Positions 11,271 to 22,963 of a stretch of 64,000 bases of DNA are shown here, one piece after another. Made by a program: the position numbers and the translations under genes. Numbering within the stretch: position 1 is the first letter of the stretch; each line of letters begins with the position of its first letter. The stretch covers positions 68,444,424 through 68,508,423 of the forward strand of contig NC_086024.1 of assembly GCF_036323735.1 (NCBI RefSeq), in the 5' to 3' direction. The notes under the pieces are model-generated. The model worked only from the letters and a program-made list of their open reading frames with translations. It made no database searches and was not told where the DNA came from. The DNA comes from Rattus norvegicus (taxonomy: Eukaryota > Chordata > Mammalia > Rodentia > Muridae).

Positions 11271-13690
11271 GTGAAATTCCATCATATAATATGAAATAAG
11301 ATCTGCGGAAAGTGGAAAGACATTATATATTTATAAATAGCAATGAATTTTTCTTTTATGACCTATGCATTATAAATACTATGAAATCTTATATGAAAAT
11401 ATTTATCTGAGAATAGATAAGATATGTGGAAAATAATAGTTATGAGTTATTTTCCAAGATATTAAATCCTGTATATTAAATACATTCACACTGTATCAAA
11501 CAGGTTTTGTGGTCATAATGTATGCTTCAAGCTGCCCACATCTCAGTGGCTTACATAGTAAGCCCTTTTCCTTGTCATGTGTGTACAGGTTGGCTAAGGT
11601 AACTATTTTATATCTTATTATTGGCTTTGATTCAATTTTCTGGTTGATTTAAATCTGCCTAATTATTTCTTCACGTTATTTTTGGGCCAGCAGTTCCCAT
11701 GGCAGCTCACAAAAGTACAATGACCTTGACTCAAAATGGGCTTTTTCAAGCCACTGCACAGAGCAAGGTACCTATCCAGGCCCACCCTCTCTTCAAACAG
11801 TACCTTTTTGTGTTATAACAACACTTTAAATGTGGATACAGTGTTATCTTCAAATTGTATTATCCATAGGAAGATAAATAATTTCCAAAGATCTCACAAT
11901 AAGTTAATGTATAGATGGATCTGAACTCATGACAATCTCATCTCACTTCTCTCCATTTTAATTAGTCTTGACCACTACCGTTCCTGTACTGCAACCCCTG
12001 CTAGAAGGTATCTATACAGATGGTTCTGCTTTTGCTACTGAAGTACTCATCCTTATTCTTCATGACTATGTGGACTATTTTCTAATGTCTAACATCATTT
12101 GTAGGAAGATATTTGTTGGTAACTGTACACTGGTATTCAAGCTTTCACAGAAAATAATTATCCTGTAAATATGTTAGCATTTGGATAGATTGATAAATTT
12201 TTAAAATAAATTTCTGTTTCATTAATCACATAAAACCTATAGTCATTTTAAAACAATAGTGATGCAGGCTAGCAAATTATCTCATCATTTGAAAATGTGT
12301 GGAGCTAATGTACAGCTGAACATTTTAAATGAGAGTTTGGGATCTCCCTGGGGAAGCTCTCCATCAAGGCTGGATGTCACTGTCCTGTGAGATGTCAGCA
12401 TCTGCTCTTTCTGTTCTCATACATTATCAGCCTCCGGTGTGCACAGGCTTACTCTCACATTAATCGCTAATCTATATTGATCTTTGACTTATTAATTACT
12501 TCAGTTCCCAGGCTCATTCTGCATTCATTGCATTATCACAGCTACTAAAGTGTTCTGCTCAACACAACAGAAGGTGATACTGAATTCAGTACTCATAGTT
12601 GTCAGCGCTGTTTGGTCCTGAAGCAACCATCGAGATACTTGTTTTTTACAGACTCTTTTCTCCCAAGCCCCAAGCCTTGAAATAATACTAAAATTGCTTT
12701 CTTCCATCTACTCAGCTTCTTGAAATTTATTTCTAAACACGTGTTTCTTTATGCCTTCAGCTTGTATCTTATTTCTCAAATCCATACTATTGTTCTAGAC
12801 TACTACCTACACCATTAGCAGCTCAATCATAGCACAATTTAATCTATGTGGTTATACAGCTAGCAGTCTAGGTAGTTTGTGGCTTTGGCGTAATCTAGGC
12901 TGTAGGCATAAGAGGTAACTGATGAAGAAATTCTGACTTGTGTTTGTTAAGCATAATACTTGAACTTCCTGTTCATCATGATTGCAATTCAAACCCAACT
13001 GATAGTCTTTTATATAATTAATTTAGTCTTTTGTATAACTAACAAACTGTATTTTTAAAACTTTCCCATTGTCATAGAAATTTTTTCCTAAGGACACTTG
13101 GTTAGAAGAAGATCTCATGTCACAACTAAATGCTTGACACAGCAACTCCATCATCAGGAGTTTGTGGTCCAGAGAATTCTGCTTTGGTCTCCAGACTCAT
13201 TAGGTGCCAGAAACCAACCCGTTTCATTTTTCTTCACAACTCTATTACATTTTTATGGGCAATTTTTATTTGCTCTTCACACTTTCTAATTTTCTTATAC
13301 TACTGGATTAGACATTTTAAAGACATAGCTATTTAATGGTATATGGACAGATACTATTTCTTCTCATTTTTCTATTCTTGTCCAAGCTCTGAGTGAAATT
13401 GATCATAATCCTAGAAACCATACTTAATTTCTCACTATAAGAAAACATTTCTTTAAAAGAACCAAAGTCAATAGTAGTGAAGTTAGGATTTTTCTTACCC
13501 ATAGTCACTTGGGATCAATAGCGTTTGATAAAGTGTTATGAAACATATTGAATCTGAAAAAATGTACAAGAACCAATGACTAAGTTCTAAGTGAATTACA
13601 AAATGCCATGAATGGGTATGCAATGAATTTAAAGGGTATATAATAAAAATAGATTTCCATGAACAAAACTCTACTGAATAAGTTATTCCA
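11271..13690. other. No gene seen; unassigned DNA
   Basis: No frame exceeds 70 codons, and I recognise no SINE, LTR or L1. The interval 12300-12720 is less AT-rich than its surroundings, without a coding signal. Confidence 0.6.
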
Positions 13691-13739
13691 TCACATGGTG
13701 GCAAACACCTGAAACCACAGCATATAGGAGGAGAATCAA

Positions 13740-14970
13740 TATATGTTTTTGGATATTCTTATCCTTTTTAAGAGAGCAAGTGTGAGGCCAGTCATGGCAA
13801 AAGAGGAGACACTTGTCACAAGAAACAAAACTAGCTTTCTTTGCTTTCTGCTTGTGTATACAGATGGGGTATCTCAGCATATTTGTCCAGTTGCCCATGC
13901 CCCTTATGACTGTATGAAATTGTAAGGCAAAAAAATCCCTGTTCCTTCCATTATTTGTTTATAGTGTTTTTTCACAGCAACAGAAAAGTTACTGAAACAT
14001 AAGTTGTTACTAAACGTCAGATGTTTGGGTGGAGAACTTGACTGTGTATATTTTGAGGAATTCAGGAGATTTGGGAACTTTGGACTAGAAAAGGTACTGA
14101 ATGCTATAAGAAGAACTTAGTCGGTTGTTGCAAAAGAATCTGGGAAGACAGCAGTATTGGCAATAATGTGTATTATAGAGGACCAGTTGAAGAAATTTCA
14201 GAGAAAGCAAGTACTTTAACAGCAAGGGAGCTAATGGCTATTTCTGTGACATTTTGTCAAATAATCCAGCTGCTTCTGTGCATGTCCTAAGAATTTGCCT
14301 GTGGCAAAATTTAAAAGTAATGGACTAATTTCTTTGGTGGAGGAAACTTCAAGACTTTATAATGTTGAGTCTGCACTATAGTTATTATTAATTTTCTTCA
14401 TGAAGGCCTATGATGAAAATGAGAAACTGCAACAGAATGGAATATAAAATGTACAGTGTAGAGAGAAAAGGGCAGCCAGGAGCTTAATATTACCGTCAAG
14501 GTATATGCCGAAAGAAAGGTTATACTTGCTAAGGAGATTAGCACCATTAAAGAGAACCTGGTTTATATCATAAAGTTAAGAAAGGTACTTCCCAGGCAAG
14601 AGCCTATTAAGCTCAGTTTTCAACATGTGACAGGGAGGTGAAGAAATTTTCAGCTTCTAGGAATCACAAATATTGCTGCTTAGAAGATTCCAAGGGGCAA
14701 AAGTCCATCCCAAGCTGGCAACTAAATCCTGCAGTCTCATCCATGCAAGGCATAGCTTTCAAGCCATAAGAGAGGTACATATGGATTTTTTTTTATGAAA
14801 TTTCAGAAAGACTCAGAAGCTAGGGAACATGTGCCAGAGGAGACCCTGTTTGAGACTTTTCGTGAAGTTGTGAAAGTGAGGCATGGGTTGCAATAAGCAC
14901 TCCATGATATTGGAAATGACCATTCTATTAGACACCTGCCAAGGAGTGTTGTAACTTGTTCGTGCATCTT
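13740..14970 (+). mobile_element. MaLR-type element: LTR 3' part plus internal sequence
   Basis: An LTR-like end lies before 14000 (TTTTTTCACAGCAACAGAAA followed by AGTTACTGAAAC). It runs directly into sequence resembling the non-coding internal part of rodent MaLRs: GGGTGGAGAACTTGACTGTG, TTGAGGAATTCAGGAG, GTACTGAATGCTATAAGAAG, GAGGACCAGTTGAAGAAATT, AAAATTTAAAAGTAATGGAC and GTACAGTGTAGAGAGAAAAG. These blocks appear in the expected order. MaLR internal regions do not encode functional retroviral proteins, and none is seen. The subfamily is not assigned and the right end near 14970 is approximate. Confidence 0.55.
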
Positions 14971-15084
14971 CTTACACGTTGATTATTCCTATTATATACT
15001 GTGATTCAGAAATGAATCCTGTATTTTCTGTAATGGTTTACATTTCAAACTTAAGATGGAGTTTTTATCTATTTAGTTTGTACT

Positions 15085-15885
15085 GTTTTAAATATTTTAT
15101 TAGATTTTTTATTTACATTTCAAATATTATCTCCTTTCACCTACCAAAACACACACCCCTTCCGGCCTTACTACCTTGACATCCCCCTACACTGTCAGGT
15201 CCAGTCTTGGAAGGATCAAGAGCTTCTCCTTCCTTTGGTGCCCAATAAGATCATCTTCTGCTACATATGCAGCTGGAGCTATGGGTCTGTCCATGTGTAC
15301 TCTTTGGATGGTGGTTTAGTCCCTGGGAGCTCTAGCTGGTTGGTATTGTTGTTCTTATGGGGTTTCAATCACCTTCAGCTCCTTCAATACTTTCTCTAAC
15401 TTCTCTAAAAGGAACTCCAATCTCAGTTCAATGGTTTGCTGTGAGCATTCACCTCTGTATTTGTCATGCTCCAGAAGCATCTCTCAGGAGACAGCTACAT
15501 CAGGCTCCTGTCAGCATGCACATCTTGGCATCCGCAATATTGTCTGGGTTTAGTGTCGGTATATGGGCTGGATCCTCAGGGACAGGTTCTGAATGGCCAT
15601 TCCTTCAGTCTCTGCTCCAAACTTTGTCTCTGTATCACCTCCTATGAATTTCTTTGTTTCCCCTTCTAAGAAGGACTGAAACATCCACACTTTGGTCTTC
15701 CTTCTTCTTGAGCTTCATGTGGTCTGTGTATTGTATCTTGGATAGTTCAAGCTTTTGGGCTAATATCCTCTTATCAGTGAGTGCATACCACATGTGCTTT
15801 TTTGTTATTTAGTTACCTCACTCAGGATGATATTTTCTAGTTGCATCCATTTGCCTATGAATTTCATGAAGTCGTTGTTTTAAAA
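15085..15885 (-). mobile_element. L1 3' end, minus strand, 5'-truncated
   Basis: The plus strand shows the reverse of an L1 3' end: ATTTACATTTCAAATATTAT, the C-rich block, TGCTACATATGCAGCTGGAG, GTCCATGTGTACTCTTTGG, GGTTTAGTCCCTGGGAGCTC, CAGTTCAATGGTTTGCTG, then the ORF2 end at TTACCTCACTCAGGATGATA and CATTTGCCTATGAATTTCAT. The element stops near 15885, so only about 35 codons of ORF2 remain. No target duplication was found. Confidence 0.9.
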
Positions 15886-16029
15886 TTTGAACAATATTTC
15901 AACAGTTAGCTTTAGCTGTCAACATGGCACTTCTGAAAAGGAACTCAGTTAGGAACAGTTTATATTGGGTTAGTCTATTAGCATGGACATTTATCATAAC
16001 TAAGCTTTTGATATGATAATCTTGAGACT
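15886..16029. other. Short unassigned spacer between two L1 pieces
   Basis: About 145 bases. It includes AGCTTTAGCTGTCAACATGG, which resembles part of an old rodent repeat, but it is too short to assign. Confidence 0.4.
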
Positions 16030-16272
16030 ACTCAATGTAGTACAATTTTAATTTAATTTATTTTTAATTTTATTTTTCTTGGTATTTTATGTATTTACAT
16101 TTCAAATGACATCCCTTTTCCCCTGCTCCCTTCCCCTTCCCCCTGCTTCTGTGAGGATGCTTCTACTCCCACCCACCACCTCCCACCTCAACACCCAGGC
16201 ATCCCCCCACATTGAGAATACAGGCCCTTAAAGGACCAAGAAATTTTCTCCCTATTGATACTGGACAATCCC
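16030..16272 (-). mobile_element. L1 3' UTR end, minus strand (3' arm of a head-to-head L1)
   Basis: T-rich sequence (the A-tail in reverse), ATTTACATTTCAAATGACAT, a long C-rich block (16100-16215) and AAAGGACCAAGAAATTTTCT identify the last roughly 240 bases of an L1 3' UTR on the minus strand. At about 16272 the sequence switches to L1 in the opposite direction. See the next entry for the joint interpretation. Confidence 0.85.
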
Positions 16273-16625
16273 ATCTTCTTCTATAATAACAGTCAAAATA
16301 CTAAATGCACAAGACAAAGAAAGAATATTAAAAGCAGTAAGGAAAAAAGATCAACTTATATATAAAAGCAGACCAGTCAGAATTGTATCTGAGATCTCAA
16401 CAGAGACTATGAAAGCAAGAAGATCTTGGACAGATGTCATACAGAAACTAAGAGAACACATATGCCAGCTCAGGCTACTATATCTAGTAAAACTCTTAAT
16501 TAACATAGATGGAGAAACCAAGATATTCCATGATAAAACCTAATTTACACAATATCTCTCCACAAATCCAGCCCTACAAAGCTCAATACAAGGAAAACTC
16601 CAACACAAGGGGGAAACTGCACCCT
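16273..16625 (+). pseudogene. L1 ORF1 3' fragment
   Basis: The translation aligns with the C-terminal half of ORF1p in the 39.2-40.3 kb L1: a KERILKAVRK-like block, ISAETMKARRSW-like sequence (the RRSW RNA-binding motif region), TDVIQKLREH and INIDGETKIFHDK, then STNPALQ. Stop codons (for example a TAA after the HDKT block near 16540) interrupt it. It is non-functional. Confidence 0.75.
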
Positions 16626-18128
16626 AAAAAAAGCAAGAAAGTAACCTTGCAATAAACTCAAAATAAGATACAACATTAACATAATTCTACCTCTAACAAC
16701 AAAAATAACAGGAAATAAAATCACTATTCATTAATATCTCTTAACATCAATGAACTCAATTCCCCAATTAAAAGACAGAGACTAGCAGACTGGATATGTA
16801 AACAGGACCGAGCATTTTGCTGCATATAGGAAACACACCTCAGTGACAAAGACAGACACTTCTTAAGACTAAAAGGCTGGAGAAAATTTTTCAAGCAAAT
16901 GGTCCCAAGAAAAAAGCTGGAGTAGCCATTCTATTATTGAATAAAATTGACCTTCAACCAAAAGTTACCAGAAAAGATAAAGGACACTTCATACTCATTA
17001 AAGGAAAAAATATTCTACCAAAATGCACTCTCAATTCGAACATCCATGCTCCAAATGCAAGGGCAGTCACATTCATAAAAGAAACTTTATGCTCAAAGCA
17101 TGCATTGCACCACAAACAATAATAGTAGGAGACTTCAACACACCACTCTCATCAATCGAAAGATCATGAAAACAGAAACTAAACACAGACACAGTGAAAC
17201 TAATAGAAGTTATGAAGCAAATTGATTGAATAGATATATAGAACATTTCATTCTCAAACAAAAAAATATATACCTTCTCAGCACCTCATGGTACCTTCTC
17301 CAAAATTGACCACTGGTCACAAAACAGGCTCAATAAATACAAGGAGATTAACATAATCCAATGCATTCTATCAAATCACCATGGACTACGGCTGGTTTTC
17401 AATAACAATAAAAACAACAGAAAGCCCACATACACATGGAAGCTGAACAATGCTGTACTCAATGACAACTTGGTCAAGGAAGAAATAAAGAAAGAAATTA
17501 AAGACATTTTAGAATTTAATGAAAATGAAGACACAACATACCCAAACTTATGGGACACAATGAAAGCAGTGCTAAGAGGAAAACGCATAACTCTGAGTGC
17601 CTCCAAAAAGAAACTGGAGAGAACATACACTAACAGCTTGATAGCACACCTGAAAGCTATAGAATAAAAAGAAGCAAATTCTTCCAAGAGGTGTAGAAGG
17701 CAGGAAATAACCAAACTCGGTGTTGAAATCAACCAAGTAGAAACAAAAAGAACTATACAAAGAATCAACAAAACCAGGACTGGTTGAGAAAATCAACAAG
17801 ATAGATTAAACCCTTATTCAGACTATCCAGAGGGCACAGAGTAACCAAATTAACAAAATCAGAAATGAAAAGGTAGTCATAGAAACAGAAACTGAGGAAG
17901 TTCAAAAAAAGTTAGCTAATCCTACTACAAAAGACTATACTCAACAAAACTGGGAAATCTGGAGGAAATGGACAATTTTCTAGACAGATACCAGTACCAA
18001 AGTTAAATCAGGATCAGATAAACCATCTAAACAGTTCCATAATCCTTAAAGAAATAGAAGCAGTCATTAAAAGTCTCCCAACCAAAAAATGCCCAGGAAC
18101 AGATGGGTTTAGTGCTTAATTCTATCAG

Positions 18129-18645
18129 TGTTGTCTTTTAAAAGATAGAGGATATGTCCTGGGTCCCAGGTTTGGCATCGATGTTGTGTTATAAAAGGGA
18201 TAAAGAGAGGGAATTATGTTTTATGTGGGTCTGGGGGAAGAGGGTGCCTCAGCAGGCCCATGCTGAAACATCCCTTCCCCTGAGGAATGAGCCACATGAC
18301 AGTATAATATAGAATAGAGTTTATTCAGGGCTAGGTAAGGGGGGTTAATGAGAGCAGTAGAGCAGACAAAGGGAGAGAGAGTAGAGAAGAATAGAGATTG
18401 AGGGGAGTAGAGTAGAGGCCTGCCTTGAGAAGGTGGAGAGAAAGGGGAGGGAGGGGAATGGCGAGAGAAGGGAGAAAGCGGCAAGAGAGCAAGAGCAAGA
18501 CAGAACAAGAGCAAGAAAGTGAGAAGCAGGCAAGCAGCCCCTTTTAAAGGGTCAGGCATACCTGGCTGTTGCCAGGTAACTGGGGTGAAGCATACATTGC
18601 TGTTGCCTGGTAACTGTGGGGTGGAGCTTAGACAGAATGCTAACA
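18129..18645 (-). mobile_element. Solo LTR (class II/ERVK-like) inserted in the L1
   Basis: A 517-bp block interrupts the L1 between TTCTATCAG and ACCTTCAAAG, which are contiguous in an intact L1. It begins TGTTGTC and ends GCTAACA, the paired TGTT/AACA termini of an LTR. Flanking ATCAG (18124-18128) and ATAAG (18646-18650) look like a 5-bp target duplication with one change. On the minus strand there is a TTTTAAAA box near 18540 and an AATAAA at 18320-18325. The direct GCCAGGTAACTG/GCCTGGTAACTG motifs in U3 are typical of a common rodent LTR. No internal genes remain, so it is a recombined solo LTR. Confidence 0.75.
18320..18325 (-). promoter_or_regulatory. LTR polyadenylation signal (AATAAA, minus strand)
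   Basis: TTTATT on the plus strand, at the expected place downstream of the TATA-like box near 18540 in the minus-strand LTR. It sets the LTR direction. Confidence 0.55.
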
Positions 18646-18871
18646 ATAAGACCTTCAAAGAAGACCTAATAGCAATACTCTTCCAACTATTCCACAAAAT
18701 AGAAATAGAAGGAACACTACTCAATTTGTTCTTTGAGGCCACAATTATGCTTATACTTAAACCACACAAAGACCCTACAAAGAAAGAGAATTTCTGACCA
18801 ATTTCCCTCATGAATAGCGATACAAAAATATTGATTAAAATTTTTGCAGGCAGAATCCAAGTACCTTTTTA

Positions 18872-18933
18872 CCTTTTTTCTTCCTTCCTTCCTTCCTTCC
18901 TTCCTTCCTTCCTTCCTTCCTCCCTCCCTCCCT

Positions 18934-18994
<61 letters not shown>
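18872..18994. repeat. 123-nt pure polypyrimidine tract: (TTCC)n-(TCCC)n-(TC)n
   Basis: Every base from 18872 to 18994 is C or T. The order is CTTCC units, then CCTCC units, then more than 25 TC units. Such a tract can form intramolecular triplex DNA and is likely length-variable. It abuts the end of the L1 segment on the left and an LTR-like repeat on the right. Confidence 0.95.
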
Positions 18995-18997
<3 letters not shown>

Positions 18998-19330
18998 TAG
19001 GATATCCTGAACCATATGAGAATGGATAAATCAAGGTGAGGAAGTAAGCTAGAGAGCATGTATGTCCTTACTTCTCTGTACTTTTGACTGTGGATGTGCT
19101 ATGACTTCCTTTTATGTTCCTGTGGCTTTGACTTCCCTATGATAGAATGTAGCCTGAGATTGACTTCCCTATGATAGAATGTAACCTGAGATTGACTTCC
19201 CTATGATAGAATGTAGCCTGAGATTGACTTGCCTATGATAGAATGTAGCCTGAGATTGTGAGTTAAATGCATGCTCCTCGCTTTTGTTAATCTTGTCAGA
19301 ATATTTTATCACAGAAACAGTAGTTAAAAT
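18998..19330 (+). mobile_element. MaLR-like rodent LTR with internal tandem
   Basis: Family blocks include GAACCATATGAGAATGGATA, AAGTAAGCTAGAGAGCATG, CTATGACTTCCTTTTATG, GTGAGTTAAATGCATGCTCC and TTAATCTTGTCAGAATATTT leading to ATCACAGAAACAG. They match the plus sense of the repeat that lies in reverse at 8933-9290. A fourfold 32-bp tandem (19130-19257) expands one block that is normally single in the family. Confidence 0.55.
19130..19257. repeat. Fourfold 32-bp tandem repeat
   Basis: Four consecutive copies of a 32-bp unit that starts GACTTCCCTATGATAGAATG and ends CCTGAGATT (19130, 19162, 19194 and 19226). Copies differ by single bases only (TAACC in copy 2, TTGCC in copy 4). Near-identity points to recent expansion. 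There are no spacers, so it is not CRISPR-like. Confidence 0.97.
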
Positions 19331-21654
19331 AGAACAGATAGATTATCATTACTACTAAAGTATTAGCTACAAATTTAACATATTAACTTCTAAGCTACTA
19401 TTGCTACATATGGTACTGTCGGAAAATTAAATAAACCTACTATATGAATAAATGAACTAAATAAAACCAATTCATTGATTGAGAGCATTATTTTTCTTAT
19501 GATACCCAGTGACAATCTTATAGGTAGAAAAATTACAATAAAATAATGAAGGATCTAACATCTATTTTTGCTTAGCATCATTGATAAAATTATTAATTCA
19601 AGAACATTTTCTATTATTTTGCAAGAAACAATTACAGTTAGCCCTAATCAGAATATCTTAGCCTTAGTTAATTCATTGACTAAATTTGTAAATGATATGC
19701 TAATCAAAAGGTATTATGGAAGACACAGAACTGGCAATAGTTTCTAATATTTTGCATAACATAATTAGTATTTAAAATTAAGTTCAATAGACTAAAGCAT
19801 AATAATAATAAATATAACATCCTACATTTATAACCAATTAAAAAGCCTAAATCTCTAATGAAATTCTAGTAGTTGAAATATCATAGGTAATGACAAGGTT
19901 TACAATTCTCATTGTATTAACTAGAGAAAGAAATAACACTTACATTTTAAAAAATATATATGTGATTTTCAACTGTTCTTGAGATAAAGATCCCTCCCCT
20001 GATGTAATGAGCTCCCCAGATATTTTCTACCTAGGGCTTCAGCCACATGTGAGTATAAATGAGTCCATTCTTTCCATGGGGCAAAGGTCAACTGGGAAAA
20101 ACAGAAGGTAGTTTAAGGCCAATGCCGATGTAAGGTAGAGTGAATGACTGGAAGACAGAGTGACCTCAAACTTAGGATATGTTTTTATCCTGAATAGTGG
20201 AACAGTGATGTGGGGTTTGGGCAGATCAATTACTAGGATTAAGTCTTTATAGAATTCATACTGTTTAAGAGAAGAAATATCATTTGAGAGAGAAGAGCAT
20301 ATATCAAATACAGAAAATCTCTTTGGACAAAGAAGTTGAATGACGTTTTTAAGTTCCAGCTTTGACTAGTCTGAGTGCCTGAGAGACTGTAAAGATCAAC
20401 CCGACAACTCACCATATCAATACAAGGAATGCTAAACTCTTGGGGAAATTTCCATCAGTTAGAAAACTTAAGTTCATGTATTGATTTGTGTGTTTATATA
20501 ATGTATACAAGTGCATGTATCCCGTGGTTCACAGTAGAGATGATAGGACAGCTTGTAGTGAATTCTACTTCTCTTTATCTTTCTACTTTGTAGATCCTGG
20601 TAATCAATCTAAGATCTTCAAGAAGTGACTACCAATTGATTCATCTCAAAATCTTCATATGAAATATAAATTCAATTTATCATACACATTGTATCTGGCA
20701 CACAACTTAAAAGTTAATTCATTCTAACTAACAAAATAGTATGCTCAATAATTTAGGAAAAAATCTATCAGCAGGAAAATAGAGATAGTCATTTGATAAA
20801 GATTGCAGTATAAATAGATTGGCTAAATAAGAGAAAAACCTGACATAAAAAAGGGTATTCATTAAGTAATTATAGCCTATAAAACAAATAAATACTTAAT
20901 ACTTATTTTTTGAACATAGGTTTGAACAAAGAAAGGGACTGAATCTGCGGACATGAATAAACCTTCCAAGATGCATAGAGACAAGAAGATTAAAAAGATG
21001 AACAAATGAAGCATGAAATATAAGTAATTAATTTTACTAATGTGTCACTAAATCATCAGTAAGATATGAGCTGGCAAATACAACAGGATCAATATTTTAA
21101 AAGATAACAACTACTAAGTTTCTAAAATAGATGAAAGAAATCAAAACACAGACAAAAGAAAGACAGTGAGCATAGCCTAGCAGGAAAAATGTTAAAAAAA
21201 CAAAAAACAAAAACAAAAACAAAAAACCTTACAAATGTATTATGACCAAACTGTTGTAAAAGAAAATTTTACACCAGACAGGAAAAAAATAGATTACATT
21301 ATCTTTATGAATCAAGATTTAGAACCTTTAGAAGAAAAATACAAAACTCAGTCAGTCAATCAAAAAACACAGTGTGTTCTTACTGATGAAAAGGCACAGA
21401 AAATAGAATTTGGTATGTTGCAGAAAAGCTCCAGATAGACAACTCACCTGAACCAGCACCCCCACTTCCTACAACCTGTATTTGAAATGTTGGGCATCTA
21501 GAAATGCTGGTATTCCTTTATGGTGTGGAGACTAGAGAAGGTTTAAGAAACACAGTGGACTAGAAAAAATCTCAACAATCCATATGCCCGAGGAAGGGTC
21601 ATTGTGTCAATCACTGGTGGGCACATCTCACTCCACATGTACACAGCATAAGAC
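19331..21654. other. No gene seen; AT-rich unassigned DNA
   Basis: Dense stops in all frames; no recognised transposon. An (AAAAAC)n stretch is at 21193-21229. Confidence 0.6.
21193..21229. repeat. (AAAAAC)n simple repeat
   Basis: A short run of A4-7 tracts separated by single C residues. Confidence 0.85.
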
Positions 21655-21835
21655 GTTTGGAGCACATAGATGTTATCCTAGCATGCCAGAGACTGAGGTG
21701 CAATGCTTACACATTTTAGGTCACCTGGGAATACACTGCATGGTGGATGAGTTCAAGGATAGAATAGCTTCTAGATCAAAAACCTGTCAAGAAATAAAGT
21801 GAGAAGTGGCAAGAAAGGAAAAGAAAAGAAAAATA
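21655..21835 (+). mobile_element. Degenerate B1-related SINE with A-rich tail
   Basis: The blocks GATGTTATCCTAGCATGCCA, GAGACTGAGGTGCAATGC, TAGGTCACCTGGGAATACAC and GATGAGTTCAAGGATAGAAT, then CCTGTCAAGAAATAAA, follow the order of a B1-like monomer (CCAGCA, GAGGC, CCTGGG-ATACA, GAGTTC, CCTGTC). The A-rich tail at 21810-21835 is interrupted by G. Strongly diverged; subfamily unclear. Confidence 0.5.
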
Positions 21836-22960
21836 AACTGTATGCCTTTAATTCCCACTGCTATCCTCTCATTGGATCATTTACTATGATCTATTACATC
21901 ATACAATTGGGGCACATTTTTCCATTCCCTTTCATACAGGTTTTAGTATGGAAGACATTTTGTATTTTATTAAAATTACTCATAGTTTCTAATGATTCTT
22001 GAATGTTCTAATGCCTTTCCTCTTGCCCTGTATCATCCCTTACACATAGTGCATCACATGGATGTTTATGTGTATGGAAAGAGTTAGGTAAGTTTCATTT
22101 AAGTATTATCACAAACAATACCACATATCAGTGACTTTGAAAATCATGTTATTTGTCATTTATGTAAGATCTATAACCACACTAATGTACTCAGTGAGGT
22201 TACTGTCTTTTATAGGGTGACTTGGTAGCTTTCATAGCTAGAATTGTATGGCTTTGTTTTCTCATGCATGACTGCTACAACAGAGTGAATATCCCATGAC
22301 GTTGATGAGAACTAGTCACATGAGCATACATAACTATAAAAGCTTGCAGAAAGGGTCGCTGTTGACAATGAGTCTCAAGTTGTCCAGTTATTTATAGTTC
22401 ATACATGTACTTTTAAACTTAAAAACTCAATCTCTTTGATTTGTATATCTCTTCAGGGATATTTTTATAGTCATTTGAGCTGTGTATGTTTGAGAATAAA
22501 AAGTTCATGTCATGAACTTGCCAAATAAAATTGTTACTATTTTTTTTCTCTTGTACTCTTCATGTTACTGTGGCATTTGTCCTGCTGTAGAGAAATGGCT
22601 ACCTATTCCGGCACCATTGAATTCAATTTTCCTCTTTGAGTCTTAAGTGTGCAGATAGAAGTCAATGAAAATCTATACTATTGTTGATAATTGTAATGCC
22701 TTCACTCACACATTGTAGATGTACTATTTTAAATATTTTAATATAATCATTAATTATCAAGTATGATGTATTGGAAACATGCTAATTGTCATGATTATAT
22801 GTCAAAGCTATTTTATGTAACTGAATAATATAGTTGAGAAGCAAAAAACAGGGTTAAAGTTTACCTAAGGAAGTCAACAAGGCATGTGAGCATGTAATTA
22901 TATAATAAAAACAGAGGAATAGCCAAGGGAGCTTTCTAGGGCAAACATTTCTCCAACAGG
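21836..22960. other. No gene seen; unassigned DNA
   Basis: No frame above 70 codons and no repeat consensus recognised. Confidence 0.6.
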
Positions 22961-22963
22961 CTC

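Larger units (their letters stand above)
16273..18868 (+). mobile_element. L1 segment, ORF1 end to ORF2 reverse transcriptase start, plus strand (inverted arm)
   Basis: From 16273 the plus strand reads the end of L1 ORF1 (to about 16625), the inter-ORF spacer, and ORF2 from its endonuclease start (about 16710) to the first reverse transcriptase block (about 18868). A solo LTR interrupts it at 18129-18645. The direction is opposite to the abutting 3' UTR at 16030-16272. This is what twin priming gives when the two cDNAs fail to meet, deleting the ORF2 middle and end. Two separate L1 fragments lying next to each other is the alternative. The right edge meets a polypyrimidine tract. Confidence 0.8.
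16710..18868 (+). pseudogene. L1 ORF2 5' fragment (endonuclease to early reverse transcriptase)
   Basis: Readable blocks in order are the N terminus of the endonuclease (SLISLNINELNSPIK-like), CIQETHLSDKDRHFL-like, then [28 protein letters not shown], [19 protein letters not shown] (17510-17570) and RYQYQS-like sequence before the LTR. After the LTR come FKEDLIAILFQLFHKIE and DPTKKENF at 18655-18800. Several stops and frameshifts break the frame, for example after AHLKAIE at 17667. The reverse transcriptase FADD block and the C terminus are absent. Confidence 0.85.

Noticed and set aside
18221..18811. 196-codon minus-strand frame
   Set aside because: Lies across the purine-rich solo LTR and adjoining L1; composition artefact with no retroviral domain.
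18717..19034. Arg-Glu repeat frame (minus) and Ser/Leu/Pro frames (plus)
   Set aside because: Produced entirely by the polypyrimidine tract at 18872-18994.
19130..19257. Regular 32-bp repeats considered as a CRISPR array
   Set aside because: The copies are directly adjacent with no spacers, in a mammalian LTR-like repeat.
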